Below, piece by piece: positions 7,502 to 14,840 of a stretch of DNA of 37,959 nt. The DNA lies in IMG/VR virus record IMGVR_UViG_3300013014_000002, positions 1 to 37,959 of that record; one strand, written 5' to 3'. A model generated the notes under the pieces. That model was not told the DNA's origin. It saw only the letters and a list, made by a program, of their open reading frames with translations, and did no database searches. Positions within the stretch are counted from its first letter, which is position 1; every line of letters starts with the position of its first letter. The position numbers and the translations under genes were made by a program. The DNA comes from a virus.

Positions 7502-7825
7502 TTAGTTGGCTATTGTATCATCCGATCCGTCCTCATAGCCAAGAACGGCGGAGTTAAGTTTTTGGGTTGCGAGCGATTCTAAGGTCGCTACACAACCACG
7601 GAAACCTTTAGCATACCCACAAGCGTCTGCAAGTGCCTCTGATTTCTTCATCACGGCATTGCCATTTTGACGCAAAGTTAAGTTTAAAAGAATAAGGCTA
7701 AGACGCTTTCCGGTTGGCGTAGAAAGGAATCCTGTCCAAGCCTTCTCATCCTCATCCTCCCATTTAGGCTCATCTACCCATTCTTGGTCGCGGATGAATG
7801 CCAATGCTGCTTTTAGTTTCCTCAC
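7502..7825 (-). CDS. Hypothetical structural-region protein, 107 residues
   Basis: The product starts MRKLKAALAFIRDQEWVDEP and is helical, ending in an acidic tail (GYEDGSDDTIAN). The GTG start overlaps the upstream stop as GTGA, with AAAAGGGTGG upstream. It contains KKSEALADACGYAKGFRGCV, perhaps a small helical bundle. The family is not recognised. Position between portal and scaffold is often occupied by small packaging or assembly factors. Confidence 0.6.
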   Translation of the reverse strand: MRKLKAALAFIRDQEWVDEPKWEDEDEKAWTGFLSTPTGKRLSLILLNLTLRQNGNAVMKKSEALADACGYAKGFRGCVATLESLATQKLNSAVLGYEDGSDDTIAN

Positions 7826-7953
7826 TCTGAAAAACCACCCTTTTTAGCCTTCATCATGCGCCAAATCTTGGGCTTAATGGTTGAGTTCTTCTTGCTTCGG
7901 CTTGTGCCAGCCTTACGGCGAGCATTGATATTGGCATATAGACCTTTTTTCAT
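7822..7953 (-). CDS. Small basic protein of the KKGLYANI type, 43 residues
   Basis: The translated product begins MKKGLYANINARRKAGTSRS and is followed by a Lys/Arg-rich tail ending KAKKGGFSE. Short basic proteins opening with (K/A)KGLYANIxA(K/R)R are widespread in podoviruses near portal and capsid genes; their function is unknown. The stop overlaps the next start (GTGA) and the ATG is four bases after the methyltransferase stop. Its recognisable opening and tight packing make it a real gene. Confidence 0.75.
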   Translation of the reverse strand: MKKGLYANINARRKAGTSRSKKNSTIKPKIWRMMKAKKGGFSE

Positions 7954-7957
7954 TTCG

Positions 7958-8497
7958 CTATTTTACCATATCCTGGCTGTTAGACAGCTTTATCGCCCAT
8001 GAATCACCATTGAATAAAGTATAATCCTTATCCCCAATCTCTTCTTTTAAAGCCTTCTTAACAGATTCCCAACTCCAATCGTGACCAGCCATAATCCCGC
8101 CGTCTTTAAGCTTCTTGCGCCAGCCTTTTAGGTCGGCAAGCACGCCTTCATAGCGATGATCTCCGTCAATATAAACAAGATCACATGATCCATCTTCTAC
8201 AAATTCAAGCGCATCTAGGCTCTTTCCTCGACTAAACATCACGTTCTTTAGCTCGCATGTGCGCTCTTGAAATGCCTCAAAGACAAACTTCATAGGGCAT
8301 TGTTGGCTTGCCCTATCGTTAATGTCATATCCGTTAAGCCAGGGATCTACAGCAAGAACTTCTTTGAAATACTTGGCTAGTACAATTGTTCCCTCACCGC
8401 TATACGCACCAATCTCAATTGCCTTACCATTTGCACCTTGTTCATTCGCCCACTTACAAAGATCGGCCAAGCCTTCCTGCTGGAAGGCATCCCGCAT
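7958..8497 (-). CDS. Class I SAM-dependent methyltransferase (Methyltransf_24-like)
   Basis: The protein has 179 residues from the ATG at 8497, which has AAGG eight bases upstream. A TTG at 8512 overlapping the portal stop would add five residues. Motif I is AIEIGAYSGEGTIVLAKYF (SAM-binding glycine loop), motif II VLAVDPW, and the post-II motif is LVYIDGDHRYEGVLADL, a signature of the Methyltransf_24/cephalosporin hydroxylase-like group that often acts on sugars or small molecules. The closing GGIMAGHDW fits the same group. It sits among head genes, so it may modify a virion glycan or protein; the substrate is unknown. Confidence 0.8.
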   Translation of the reverse strand: MRDAFQQEGLADLCKWANEQGANGKAIEIGAYSGEGTIVLAKYFKEVLAVDPWLNGYDINDRASQQCPMKFVFEAFQERTCELKNVMFSRGKSLDALEFVEDGSCDLVYIDGDHRYEGVLADLKGWRKKLKDGGIMAGHDWSWESVKKALKEEIGDKDYTLFNGDSWAIKLSNSQDMVK

Positions 8498-8508
8498 TAC
8501 CGGAACCT

Positions 8509-10389
8509 TCAAGCCATCATCGGACCGGCTTGTTGCCCTTGCATGGCTTCAGGAGGCAACTGTTGCCCCTGTTGCTGCATTTGAGCCTTGCCTGCATCAC
8601 GAAGCTGTTTCTGAATCGCGCGGGATGTGTTGGGGTCAATCTGCTCCAAGGCAGCCAAGTGCTGTTGCAAGTGTGCCATCAGAACTTGCATTGCACTCTG
8701 ATCGACCGCTTGTTGCCGCTGTTGAGCGGCTTGGTTAAATGCAAAGAGAACGGATATGTGCGCTTTGTGATCATCGCTAGGCTTGATTGCGACAGGGAAT
8801 CCAGTAGCGAGCATCGTTGCAATTTCAGTCGCTTGATCTTCAGCCTGATCGCCAGAGGCTGCGTTAGGATCTTGGAAGAGTCTGCGGACCAGCGATGGGT
8901 CATCTTGTTCAAGCACCGATTTAACCAGTTCGCCCTGATTAACAAAAGGATTATTTTGGAACATCTGCATCCGAGCTACCGACTTCTGCAATGCAAACTG
9001 CCGATTGATAAAGTCCAATCCACCTTTCGGTTCGATTGAATATTCATCATGGATGCCATCTGGAGGCATGGAGCCTGTTTCTTCGGCATACCGATACATC
9101 AAATCCTTCTTGTTGTACTGCGTGTAAAGCGACCAGCATTGTTTGAATAGGTGAGCAAGACCCATTCGGAACATGCGATTGCGAAGATCGCCAGAGGCTG
9201 CTGCCTGTGACTGCAATGCTTGGATCTCGGTGGCAGTCTTGCGATCCGATACTTGGAACTGCGATCCAGCACCGAAGTCTGGATTACCCATGCGCTGTTC
9301 GGACAACAAACGCTCTTCGAGCATCAGCTTCTGGAAATCAAAAGGAGGTTGACTGAACTGAACCGGCTTTAATCCCTGCGGAAGAATCTGACCAGGTTGC
9401 ATCTTCAGATTCGATGTGTTCAGCGAGATCGGGTTCTGTGCCTCAAAAACGGGTCGGTTGGCCAGTTCAACGTAATCGGAGAGGGAGTTCTTTAGTTTAT
9501 TTAGCAGGTTCTCGTTCGGGAGCAGGATCTCTGCAACGCCTCTCGGACTGTACCAACCGCCCCCTGTGACCTCATAGGGGAAATCTACGAAAGGAGGTTC
9601 GCCGTGACGATACGGCAAAGTGAAAGGCTTACGGACATCTTCGGTTACGACAAGCGGGCTGTATGTCTCGACCTTCCATCCGTCTTCAGAAGGCGTGTAC
9701 ATCTCCCAAAGAATGATGCGATCATTTTCAGCTTCTTGAGTAATTCCTTCCCGTCTATAAATCTCATCCTGAATCTCACTTCGTAAGCCCACCGATTTGG
9801 AGGGTTTACCAGAAATTGTTTTGATAAATTCCTCATCCTGTTTGTACAGGGGATTTGCCTTATAGGAATCGACACTTGTCGAGACGATGTGAACGATGAA
9901 ATCTGCATCCTTAAACTCCTTTGTGTAAGCCGGAACAATGATGTGGAAAGGATCAATAGCCTCGAAGTCGATGCGCTTCTTGTCCTCGTTCCAAATGATC
10001 TTCGCAACTCCACGCCCGTAGAGCAGGATGTTGTCGATGACGGAAACAATCTCTTTCTGGAAATTGGTGCGCTCGCGCATGTTGTAGTCAAACCAACGCT
10101 CGGCGGAAACAGTCAGCGGTGCCAACTGCTGGCGCATTGGAACAAAGCTGGAAAGAATGTCGTTGCCGATCGCGCTGTTGACGAAGGATGGCTTCAGCTT
10201 CTCAATCGCTGTGTCAATCAACTGAACGTGAAGGTCGGCGGCTGTAGGCCAAGGCTTGACCTTCCGGCGAACACCAAAGTAACGAGCCTGGTAAAACAAC
10301 CGTTGCCGGTTCTCCCATGTCTCTCGCTGATTGAGCGAATCAATGATTCTGGAATAGTATTCTGTTCTGCGAGTATCTTTGGCGTTCAT
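8509..10389 (-). CDS. Portal protein
   Basis: The protein has 626 residues and forms the dodecameric DNA channel. Features typical of podovirus portals: N-terminal helices with YYSRIIDSLNQRETWENRQR, a wing region with WFDYNMRERTNFQKEIVSVIDNILLYGRGVAKIIWNEDKKR-like segment (about residues 95-140), KTATEIQALQSQA in the stem/crown and a long Gln-rich C-terminal tail (HLQQHLAALEQID, QQQGQQLPPEAMQGQQAGP), which resembles the flexible barrel/tail of portals. Position between terminase and scaffold agrees. The ATG overlaps the o-spanin stop (ATGA). It is considerably longer than siphovirus portals and in the podovirus range. Confidence 0.88.
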   Translation of the reverse strand: MNAKDTRRTEYYSRIIDSLNQRETWENRQRLFYQARYFGVRRKVKPWPTAADLHVQLIDTAIEKLKPSFVNSAIGNDILSSFVPMRQQLAPLTVSAERWFDYNMRERTNFQKEIVSVIDNILLYGRGVAKIIWNEDKKRIDFEAIDPFHIIVPAYTKEFKDADFIVHIVSTSVDSYKANPLYKQDEEFIKTISGKPSKSVGLRSEIQDEIYRREGITQEAENDRIILWEMYTPSEDGWKVETYSPLVVTEDVRKPFTLPYRHGEPPFVDFPYEVTGGGWYSPRGVAEILLPNENLLNKLKNSLSDYVELANRPVFEAQNPISLNTSNLKMQPGQILPQGLKPVQFSQPPFDFQKLMLEERLLSEQRMGNPDFGAGSQFQVSDRKTATEIQALQSQAAASGDLRNRMFRMGLAHLFKQCWSLYTQYNKKDLMYRYAEETGSMPPDGIHDEYSIEPKGGLDFINRQFALQKSVARMQMFQNNPFVNQGELVKSVLEQDDPSLVRRLFQDPNAASGDQAEDQATEIATMLATGFPVAIKPSDDHKAHISVLFAFNQAAQQRQQAVDQSAMQVLMAHLQQHLAALEQIDPNTSRAIQKQLRDAGKAQMQQQGQQLPPEAMQGQQAGPMMA

Positions 10390-10598
10390 TTGTTGCGCTC
10401 CACTTTAAGTTCATACGAAAGATCGTTGACGGCATTCAATGCCTTCCTAGCCCATTCACGGGTTCCAGGCGTACCCCTGCGGATTTCGATGTAGGTAGGA
10501 TCTTTCATCAGTTCCTCAACTATCCCTGTTGTGTGGGTTACTGGTGTCGTTGTTGCGCATCCACCAAGAATCACCGCGAAGGTCACGCTCAATAGCAT
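10386..10598 (-). CDS. Lipoprotein, o-spanin (Rz1-like) candidate
   Basis: The protein has 70 residues from the ATG at 10598, which has a strong GGAGG ten bases upstream, so I prefer it to the longer in-frame ORF reaching 10706. The N-terminus MLLSVTFAVILGGCATT is a lipoprotein signal with lipobox ILGGC (Cys 14). The rest is polar and helical (TREWARKALNAVNDLSYELK). The first 83 bases lie inside the 62-residue ORF in another frame, as for Rz1 inside Rz. It follows the holin-like gene and would fuse inner and outer membranes at lysis. The stop overlaps the portal start. Confidence 0.7.
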   Translation of the reverse strand: MLLSVTFAVILGGCATTTPVTHTTGIVEELMKDPTYIEIRRGTPGTREWARKALNAVNDLSYELKVERNK

Positions 10599-10704
10599 TG
10601 CGGTTATGCCTCCACTCACCTTCGATATTTTGAATACGCTTTTCCTTCCAGCCTGGAATGATGCGAAACACGGCTGCGATGATCTCAAGGATTGCACGCA
10701 GCAC
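10516..10704 (-). CDS. Small membrane-proximal protein, i-spanin (Rz-like) candidate
   Basis: The protein has 62 residues from a GTG at 10704, eight bases after the holin stop. The N-terminal 19 residues (MLRAILEIIAAVFRIIPGW) could form a membrane anchor, and the rest is highly charged (KEKRIQNIEGEWRHNRNAIE). It contains the start of the lipoprotein gene in another frame, which is the reason to suspect a spanin pair. It is short for an i-spanin, has no clear ribosome-binding site and could instead be a membrane-associated helper of the holin. Confidence 0.45.
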   Translation of the reverse strand: MLRAILEIIAAVFRIIPGWKEKRIQNIEGEWRHNRNAIERDLRGDSWWMRNNDTSNPHNRDS

Positions 10705-10712
10705 AAATAAAA

Positions 10713-10883
10713 TTATTTAATATTCAGTCCGACTGTCTTAAGAAAGTTGACAATCTTTTCCAAGAAGGAATCGTCAGCGGGAGTCGGTGTGAGCTTAACA
10801 ACAATACGCGCGGCAAGAACGATGCCACCAACAGCGGCTACGATCTCTTGCCAGTTTGAAGTAATCCAGTTCCATACATTCAT
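10713..10883 (-). CDS. Holin-like single-TM protein
   Basis: The protein has 56 residues from the ATG at 10883, chosen because GGAGGA lies seven bases upstream, in the end of the large terminase gene. One membrane span (about IVAAVGGIVLAARIVV) follows an N-terminal amphipathic stretch (MNVWNWITSNWQE) and precedes a C-terminal region with TPADDSFLEKIVNFLKTVGL. Size, single TM and adjacency to spanin-like genes suit a class III/pinholin-type protein. The name rests on context, not on a signature. Confidence 0.6.
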   Translation of the reverse strand: MNVWNWITSNWQEIVAAVGGIVLAARIVVKLTPTPADDSFLEKIVNFLKTVGLNIK

Positions 10884-10887
10884 TGTT

Positions 10888-12315
10888 TTATCCTCCAGGG
10901 TCAAATCCTGCCATCACGGGGTCATGTGACTCCATCAAGGCTTGAAGTGACTTCCAAGTTGGACGCTCTATCTGGAAAGTCAAGTCCAAGCCGATATTAC
11001 CACCGCTTATGCATAGTGCCAATGCATCCGCCCTATCCGGTGAGGCTATGCCTCTTGCCCGCATGGAGTCCTTGGATTCAACCCCAAGCTTGCCCTTGCT
11101 GTTTGTAATTGTGCGCCTGCATGTCAATTGCGCTGTCAAGTCCTCGTCATCTTCAGGAAGGATGATTTCAGCATCCTCAATCTTCTTTGCCATTCCATAC
11201 CACATCTCGGCTGACCGGTTGGTATAAGCATTGTTGTCGTATGCCGTAGCACCGAAGTTGACCCTATTGACAGACCATCCGGACTCGGCAAGGGCATCGC
11301 ACATAACCATACCCATGCCACTCGCGTCAGCGTAGATGTTGCTGGCTTCTAGTCCTGCCTTCTTAAACTCAACAATAAACCTACCCACAGCCGCCATCGT
11401 GTCTTTCTCACGCCATGCAATCATGGGCAGGATCTTGTTTCCATCGCTTATGCAGATCACGTTCTGATCGCCTCCGGCAGCAAAGTCAACGCCAGCCATC
11501 CGGATACCTGGCTTAAATCTAGGTGGTGCGTTATAGCAGTTTTGCAGTTGGTTTAGATTGATGACCAAGCTTTCTGCGCCTATGTCCACAAACTCTCCGT
11601 AGATCATAGAGCGGGTTAGCGGGTGTTTCTCGCCGTACCGCTGGGTTATCTCGTCAATCTGCTTCTGCGTTATGTGTGGGCAGTCGAAGGCTGTGACAGC
11701 GTGCTTTGACCACATGTTGGCTTCCTTGGTGAATGCCCGATAGAAAGCCCCGCTGGTCCCGCCAGGGCTGGATGCGATTAGCAAACGGGTTGGTTGACAC
11801 CGGCTGATGGCCTCGAATAGCGGGTCTGCGACAGTCTTGGCTTCGTCAACTACCATCAGCAATGGGTGATATTCGTGGTCCTCTGCATGCCAGCCTTCAG
11901 CCCGTCCTGGGTCGGTGGCTGAGTAGCCTATAATGCGGCTGGTGTTGCCGTTTGGGTGAAGGTAGCGGATCTCGCCAGATGTGACCTCCCATGCGCCACC
12001 AAGTTTGGCAATATGATTGCGCAGGCTAGGCCAGAGTTGGCTTTCGACTTGGCGGAAAACGCCAGCGGTTGTTACGGCGATTGAGCGTGGGTAAACCAAC
12101 GCATGCCATATCAGAATTGCTGAAATTACCGTGCTTGTCTTGCCGGAGCCGTTTGCTGCACGCAGGGCTACGCGACAGTCTTTAGGCTCAAGATCACGCA
12201 GTACCTTCCGTTGCCAATCATACAGATTGATTCCAAGCACGTTAGCAGCGAATGCGGCTGGTTTGGATAGGTCTTGTAGAATCTCTTCTTGGCTACGTTT
12301 AGGAGGCTTTGGCAT
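10888..12315 (-). CDS. terL: Terminase large subunit
   Basis: The protein has 475 residues. It is the packaging motor ATPase and nuclease. Walker A is AANGSGKTS (about 53-61), Walker B is LLMVVDEAK (152-160), with a coupling motif in LLIASSPGGTSGAFYRAF (178-194). The RNase H-like nuclease has acidic residues in MAGVDFAAGGD (Asp 277), IYADASGMG (Asp 330) and the final SPDRADALAL. Length is normal, without intein or insertion. It ends three bases before the holin-like gene (with the Shine-Dalgarno inside its end), and the small terminase gene precedes it by 61 bases. Confidence 0.95.
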   Translation of the reverse strand: MPKPPKRSQEEILQDLSKPAAFAANVLGINLYDWQRKVLRDLEPKDCRVALRAANGSGKTSTVISAILIWHALVYPRSIAVTTAGVFRQVESQLWPSLRNHIAKLGGAWEVTSGEIRYLHPNGNTSRIIGYSATDPGRAEGWHAEDHEYHPLLMVVDEAKTVADPLFEAISRCQPTRLLIASSPGGTSGAFYRAFTKEANMWSKHAVTAFDCPHITQKQIDEITQRYGEKHPLTRSMIYGEFVDIGAESLVINLNQLQNCYNAPPRFKPGIRMAGVDFAAGGDQNVICISDGNKILPMIAWREKDTMAAVGRFIVEFKKAGLEASNIYADASGMGMVMCDALAESGWSVNRVNFGATAYDNNAYTNRSAEMWYGMAKKIEDAEIILPEDDEDLTAQLTCRRTITNSKGKLGVESKDSMRARGIASPDRADALALCISGGNIGLDLTFQIERPTWKSLQALMESHDPVMAGFDPGG

Positions 12316-12376
12316 TAGTGTGAGTTAAGACCTCTTTTTGTTTTGTGCCAGAATAATTTAGGGGGGTATATGCGTA

Positions 12377-13006
12377 TTAAATGGTGGCTGGGGGCTGGGC
12401 GGGTGGCGTGGTGGTGTACTTGGCCAAGCTTTCTGCCCTTGGTTTGCGTCTTCTCATGCTTACTTTTCTAGGTCTAGGAATCTTACCAGGCATTGTGGTT
12501 ACAATAGTTTGCGTGCCATCTGTCGCACAATAGCTATTGTCTCGAATTGGTAGAGCCGGTTTCTCCTCAATTACTTCCGCATCAATAACTTGTGCCTTTT
12601 TTCTGCCAGCAATTCCCGCCAGAAGTTGAGCCAGATTACCGCTGATTCCGTGAGTGTGTTCTTGCGTAACTTGCAGTCTAGCACTTGGTTGCGAATGGTT
12701 ATAGATTCGCTCTGCCATCCAAGCCTTTGCTTGCCACGATTTTGCACCCGCTAACTCTATGTCTCGGAGGAGAGACAATTCGTGTCTTTTTCTGGCTGTC
12801 TCCACTCTACGAGCGAAATCTGGTTTCCTTTGCGACCAAGTGCGGATGGTGGAAGGATTCACGCCAACCAATGCTCCCGCTTTCTCCAATGTGAAACCAG
12901 AGCCACACGCCGAGATTATTTCCTCGGCAATTTTATCAGTGAATATCTCTCGTCCGTTTTTTGACTTTTCAATCGTGGAGCCGGATTCCGTTGCGCTTTC
13001 GTCCAT
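12377..13006 (-). CDS. terS: Terminase small subunit (HTH DNA-binding)
   Basis: The protein has 209 residues. Residues ~20-65 contain a helix-turn-helix: AEEIISACGSGFTLEKAGAL, GVNPSTIRTWSQRKPDF. After this comes a helical oligomerisation region (RRVETARKRHELSLLRDIEL, AWMAERIYNH). The tail is basic and Pro-rich (PRPRKVSMRRRKPRAE). Small terminases recognise the packaging site and regulate TerL. It is the first gene of the late leftward block and diverges from the plus-strand small-gene block 75 bases away. The upstream sequence has no strong Shine-Dalgarno. Confidence 0.8.
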   Translation of the reverse strand: MDESATESGSTIEKSKNGREIFTDKIAEEIISACGSGFTLEKAGALVGVNPSTIRTWSQRKPDFARRVETARKRHELSLLRDIELAGAKSWQAKAWMAERIYNHSQPSARLQVTQEHTHGISGNLAQLLAGIAGRKKAQVIDAEVIEEKPALPIRDNSYCATDGTQTIVTTMPGKIPRPRKVSMRRRKPRAESLAKYTTTPPAQPPATI

Positions 13007-13044
13007 AGGGAAAATCTACCATAAAAAGAAATAGAAAAAAGATG

Positions 13045-13074
13045 TTGACGCATCCAAGCTGTTTGAATTAGTCT
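13045..13074 (+). promoter_or_regulatory. Candidate promoter of the plus-strand block (TTGACG - 18 - TAGTCT)
   Basis: TTGACG (13045-13050) and TAGTCT (13069-13074) are separated by 18 bases, seven bases before the first ATG of the plus block. No Shine-Dalgarno lies between, so the transcript may be leaderless. The same arrangement appears at 26958-26987 (minus strand) and partly at 27559-27586. It lies in the only gap between the divergent terminase and plus-strand operons. Confidence 0.35.
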
Positions 13075-13081
13075 CTCGTTT

Positions 13082-13297
13082 ATGAAAACAGAACTGACAC
13101 ACGCCGAAGCGACCACGGCTCAAGATGTTCGCATTTCCGAATTGCTTGAAACCATCTCCACCTTAAAAGCCACGCTCGAAGAATGCTTGGACTTTGTGAT
13201 GGAGAAACACGATTTTGACAAACCCAAAAACAAAACCGCTTGTCTTATCTCCTCCATTGATGAAGCAATCTACCAAGCAGACGAGGCAACAAAATAA
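13082..13297 (+). CDS. Small coiled-coil protein, first gene of plus block
   Basis: The protein has 71 residues (MKTELTHAEATTAQDVRISE...). Residues 15-45 form a helix with LLETISTLKATLEECLDFV, then a polar stretch with KPKNKTACLISSIDEAIYQ. No family is recognised. As the first gene of the divergent block it is probably expressed early. The ATG has no upstream Shine-Dalgarno, unlike the following genes. Confidence 0.55.
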   Translation: MKTELTHAEATTAQDVRISELLETISTLKATLEECLDFVMEKHDFDKPKNKTACLISSIDEAIYQADEATK

Positions 13298-13323
13298 ACA
13301 CCAAACCAAAGAAAGGAAACACA

Positions 13324-13725
13324 ATGAGCAAAATCAAAACGCCAGACGATTGCGGAGATAATAAGGTCATATTCCGATATGATGACCCAGAGTTTTTTGT
13401 GGGTTATTATGGAGGACAAACTTGGAACGGCTGGGATTGCGTCCGAGTTGATAAGCCGACATTTGATCGCTTGAGGAAAATCTGCGAGGAACAAGGAGGA
13501 GACTTGGAGGACTACGACAACGCAGAGGCAGACGAGTTTGGTTTGTATTCTTTAGATGGCCATTGCACGCATGTTTGCGGGTTTACTCATAAAGGAATCT
13601 TTGTGACTAATCCTTTTCAGACGGAGTGCGGGAGGTTTGATGCAGATCCGTTGAAGCACTACGGCCTCAATCTTGACGAGATCATTGGAATATTTGGCAA
13701 GGATTACGAAAAGCTATTGAGCTAG
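13324..13725 (+). CDS. Hypothetical acidic protein, 133 residues
   Basis: The product (MSKIKTPDDCGDNKVIFRYD) is acidic, rich in Gly, Phe, Tyr and Trp, and has five Cys plus several His that could bind metal (GHCTHVCGFTHKGIFV, about 86-101). The family is unknown. It starts after GAAAGGAAACACA, the purine-rich leader shared by several genes in this block, and ends five bases before a hairpin. Confidence 0.6.
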   Translation: MSKIKTPDDCGDNKVIFRYDDPEFFVGYYGGQTWNGWDCVRVDKPTFDRLRKICEEQGGDLEDYDNAEADEFGLYSLDGHCTHVCGFTHKGIFVTNPFQTECGRFDADPLKHYGLNLDEIIGIFGKDYEKLLS

Positions 13726-13730
13726 GCGAT

Positions 13731-13769
13731 CAGACCCCGAACACATTTGAAAGAGTGTGTTTCGGTCTG
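13731..13769 (+). terminator. Intergenic hairpin 1 (imperfect)
   Basis: The left arm CAGACCCCGAACACA pairs with GTGTGTTTCGGTCTG after two small bulges, leaving a loop of about ten bases. No T-run follows, so it could be a weak terminator, an RNA-processing site or a stabilising element. It lies between the 133- and 134-residue genes. Confidence 0.5.
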
Positions 13770-13815
13770 GCCGTGTGGCTGGAACAAAAGAAACCAAAAA
13801 GAAAGGACACATAAT

Positions 13816-14220
13816 ATGGGATATGAATTAAAACTTAAAGTCGGAACAATCCACCCAGCTCAAAGGGATCAAAAGGGGCGAGAGTGGTTCAATGATGAAT
13901 GCGAAATTGATTTGTCTTGTTGCGGTAGATCCAATGTGGGCGATTTGGCAGATAGCTTTATGATAAAAAAGGGAAAGCCAGTTCTTTATTGGTATGAAGG
14001 ACACGTTAAGAAGTCGGAAGATTCTTACGGACACAAGCCGATGCCAATATCAACAAAATCGGTAATTGAAGCCCTTCGCAAAGATGTGAAGGTTCTGGAT
14101 CATGGAGACAATGATCGCCCATACAGACGCTTTGAGTGGGCGTTGTCTCTGCTCGAAGCCATTGAGAAGAGAGATAACGGACAAAAGAAAGAGTTTTGCG
14201 TCATCTTTGAGGGGCATTAA
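13816..14220 (+). CDS. Hypothetical protein, 134 residues
   Basis: The start is the ATG at 13816, preceded by AAAAAGAAAGGACACATAAT, and gives MGYELKLKVGTIHPAQRDQK. A longer start at 13747 would run through the hairpin and leader. The product is a mixed alpha/beta protein, with CEIDLSCCGRSNVGDLADSF and a region around YGHKPMPISTKSVIEAL. The family is not recognised. The stop lies one base before the next ATG. Confidence 0.6.
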   Translation: MGYELKLKVGTIHPAQRDQKGREWFNDECEIDLSCCGRSNVGDLADSFMIKKGKPVLYWYEGHVKKSEDSYGHKPMPISTKSVIEALRKDVKVLDHGDNDRPYRRFEWALSLLEAIEKRDNGQKKEFCVIFEGH

Positions 14221-14221
14221 A

Positions 14222-14353
14222 ATGATCTGCTTCTCCATTTACTCCCGATCCGGTTCTTTCGTCTGTCGTTTTATAGAACGCAGCAAAGCCGAAATGTGGA
14301 GGCGCTTCAACGGCATCCAAGAATATGTAATCAGAAAGGAGGTTTGGCGATGA
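14222..14353 (+). CDS. Small basic protein, 43 residues
   Basis: The ATG at 14222 is preceded by GAGGGGCATTAA. The product starts MICFSIYSRSGSFVCRFIER and is basic and aromatic (SKAEMWRRFNGIQEYVIRKE). It overlaps the next gene by ATGA, which also fits a real, translationally coupled gene. Its 3' part carries the Shine-Dalgarno of the next gene. Unknown function. Confidence 0.6.
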   Translation: MICFSIYSRSGSFVCRFIERSKAEMWRRFNGIQEYVIRKEVWR

Positions 14354-14430
14354 AGTCATTTGCGATTTTGATGTTTGGGATTTTGTTGGGCGTGAGCCTG
14401 GCAAGCTGGATCGAATTGCTTTGGAATTAG
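14350..14430 (+). CDS. Single-TM microprotein, 26 residues
   Basis: This ORF has a near-perfect Shine-Dalgarno (AGAAAGGAGG, seven bases before ATG) and overlaps the upstream stop (ATGA). The product starts MKSFAILMFGILLGVSLASW and ends IELLWN, almost entirely one transmembrane helix. It may be a membrane-active early protein or a regulator of a membrane enzyme. It is too short for most gene callers. Confidence 0.65.
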   Translation: MKSFAILMFGILLGVSLASWIELLWN

Positions 14431-14434
14431 TTTT

Positions 14435-14469
14435 CCCTCGTCTCTCCTCGTTATTGAGGGGAGGAGAGG
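14435..14469 (+). terminator. Intergenic hairpin 2
   Basis: Arms CTCTCCTC (14442-14449) and GAGGAGAG (14461-14468) pair perfectly with an 11-base loop; the flanking CCCTCGT...GAGGGGA can form an alternative stem. It resembles hairpin 3 at 14739-14772 in primary sequence as well as structure. Confidence 0.6.
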
Positions 14470-14522
14470 TCAAACTCGATAGAGATGGCCTAGCAAACAA
14501 AAAAGAAAGGACACAGAAATAA

Positions 14523-14732
14523 ATGACAAAGGTATCTAAAAAGTTGCAGAGATTGCTTAGTGCGGAATTCAGTCTGCACGAGGTGCATTGTTCGGCTTAC
14601 GATGTTTACAGCAAACTGGATCGCGTAAGGGGTATGAAGAAGATCGTGGATCGTGCTTTCGCATTATATGCGGAAGCGGAGGAATTTCACGCTCTTCTTT
14701 CTAAAAAGATAAAGGAGATCCAAGGAAAATAA
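14523..14732 (+). CDS. Small helical protein, 69 residues
   Basis: The product starts MTKVSKKLQRLLSAEFSLHE and is entirely helical with Lys-rich ends (ALLSKKIKEIQGK). No family is recognised. It starts nine bases after AAAGAAAGGACACA, the leader shared with the 134-residue gene. A DNA- or RNA-binding helper is possible from the basic ends, but nothing visible proves it. Confidence 0.6.
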   Translation: MTKVSKKLQRLLSAEFSLHEVHCSAYDVYSKLDRVRGMKKIVDRAFALYAEAEEFHALLSKKIKEIQGK

Positions 14733-14738
14733 ATCTTT

Positions 14739-14772
14739 CCTCGTTTCCCCTCGTGACGGAGGGGAACGGAGG
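14739..14772 (+). terminator. Intergenic hairpin 3
   Basis: Left arm CCTCGTTTCCCCTC and right arm GAGGGGAACGGAGG pair at 12 of 14 positions around a six-base loop (GTGACG). A second small hairpin (GGATG...CATCC, 14771-14800) follows. No T-run is present. The core CCTCGT-TC-CCTCGT...GAGGGGA also occurs in hairpin 2, so the two are probably copies of one element. Confidence 0.6.
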
Positions 14773-14840
14773 ATGGATTCCGGCTCTCGCCTGGGCATCC
14801 TAACAAACGGCAGCGTAGCCTATAAGGAGCATACAAAAAT

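Noticed and set aside
10386-10706. 106-codon version of the lipoprotein
   Set aside because: The longer start has no Shine-Dalgarno and would place the lipobox in mid-protein; the ATG at 10598 has GGAGG and a proper signal sequence.
13747-14220. 157-codon version of the 134-residue gene
   Set aside because: The first 23 codons lie in a hairpin and the purine-rich leader; the ATG at 13816 has a good ribosome-binding site.
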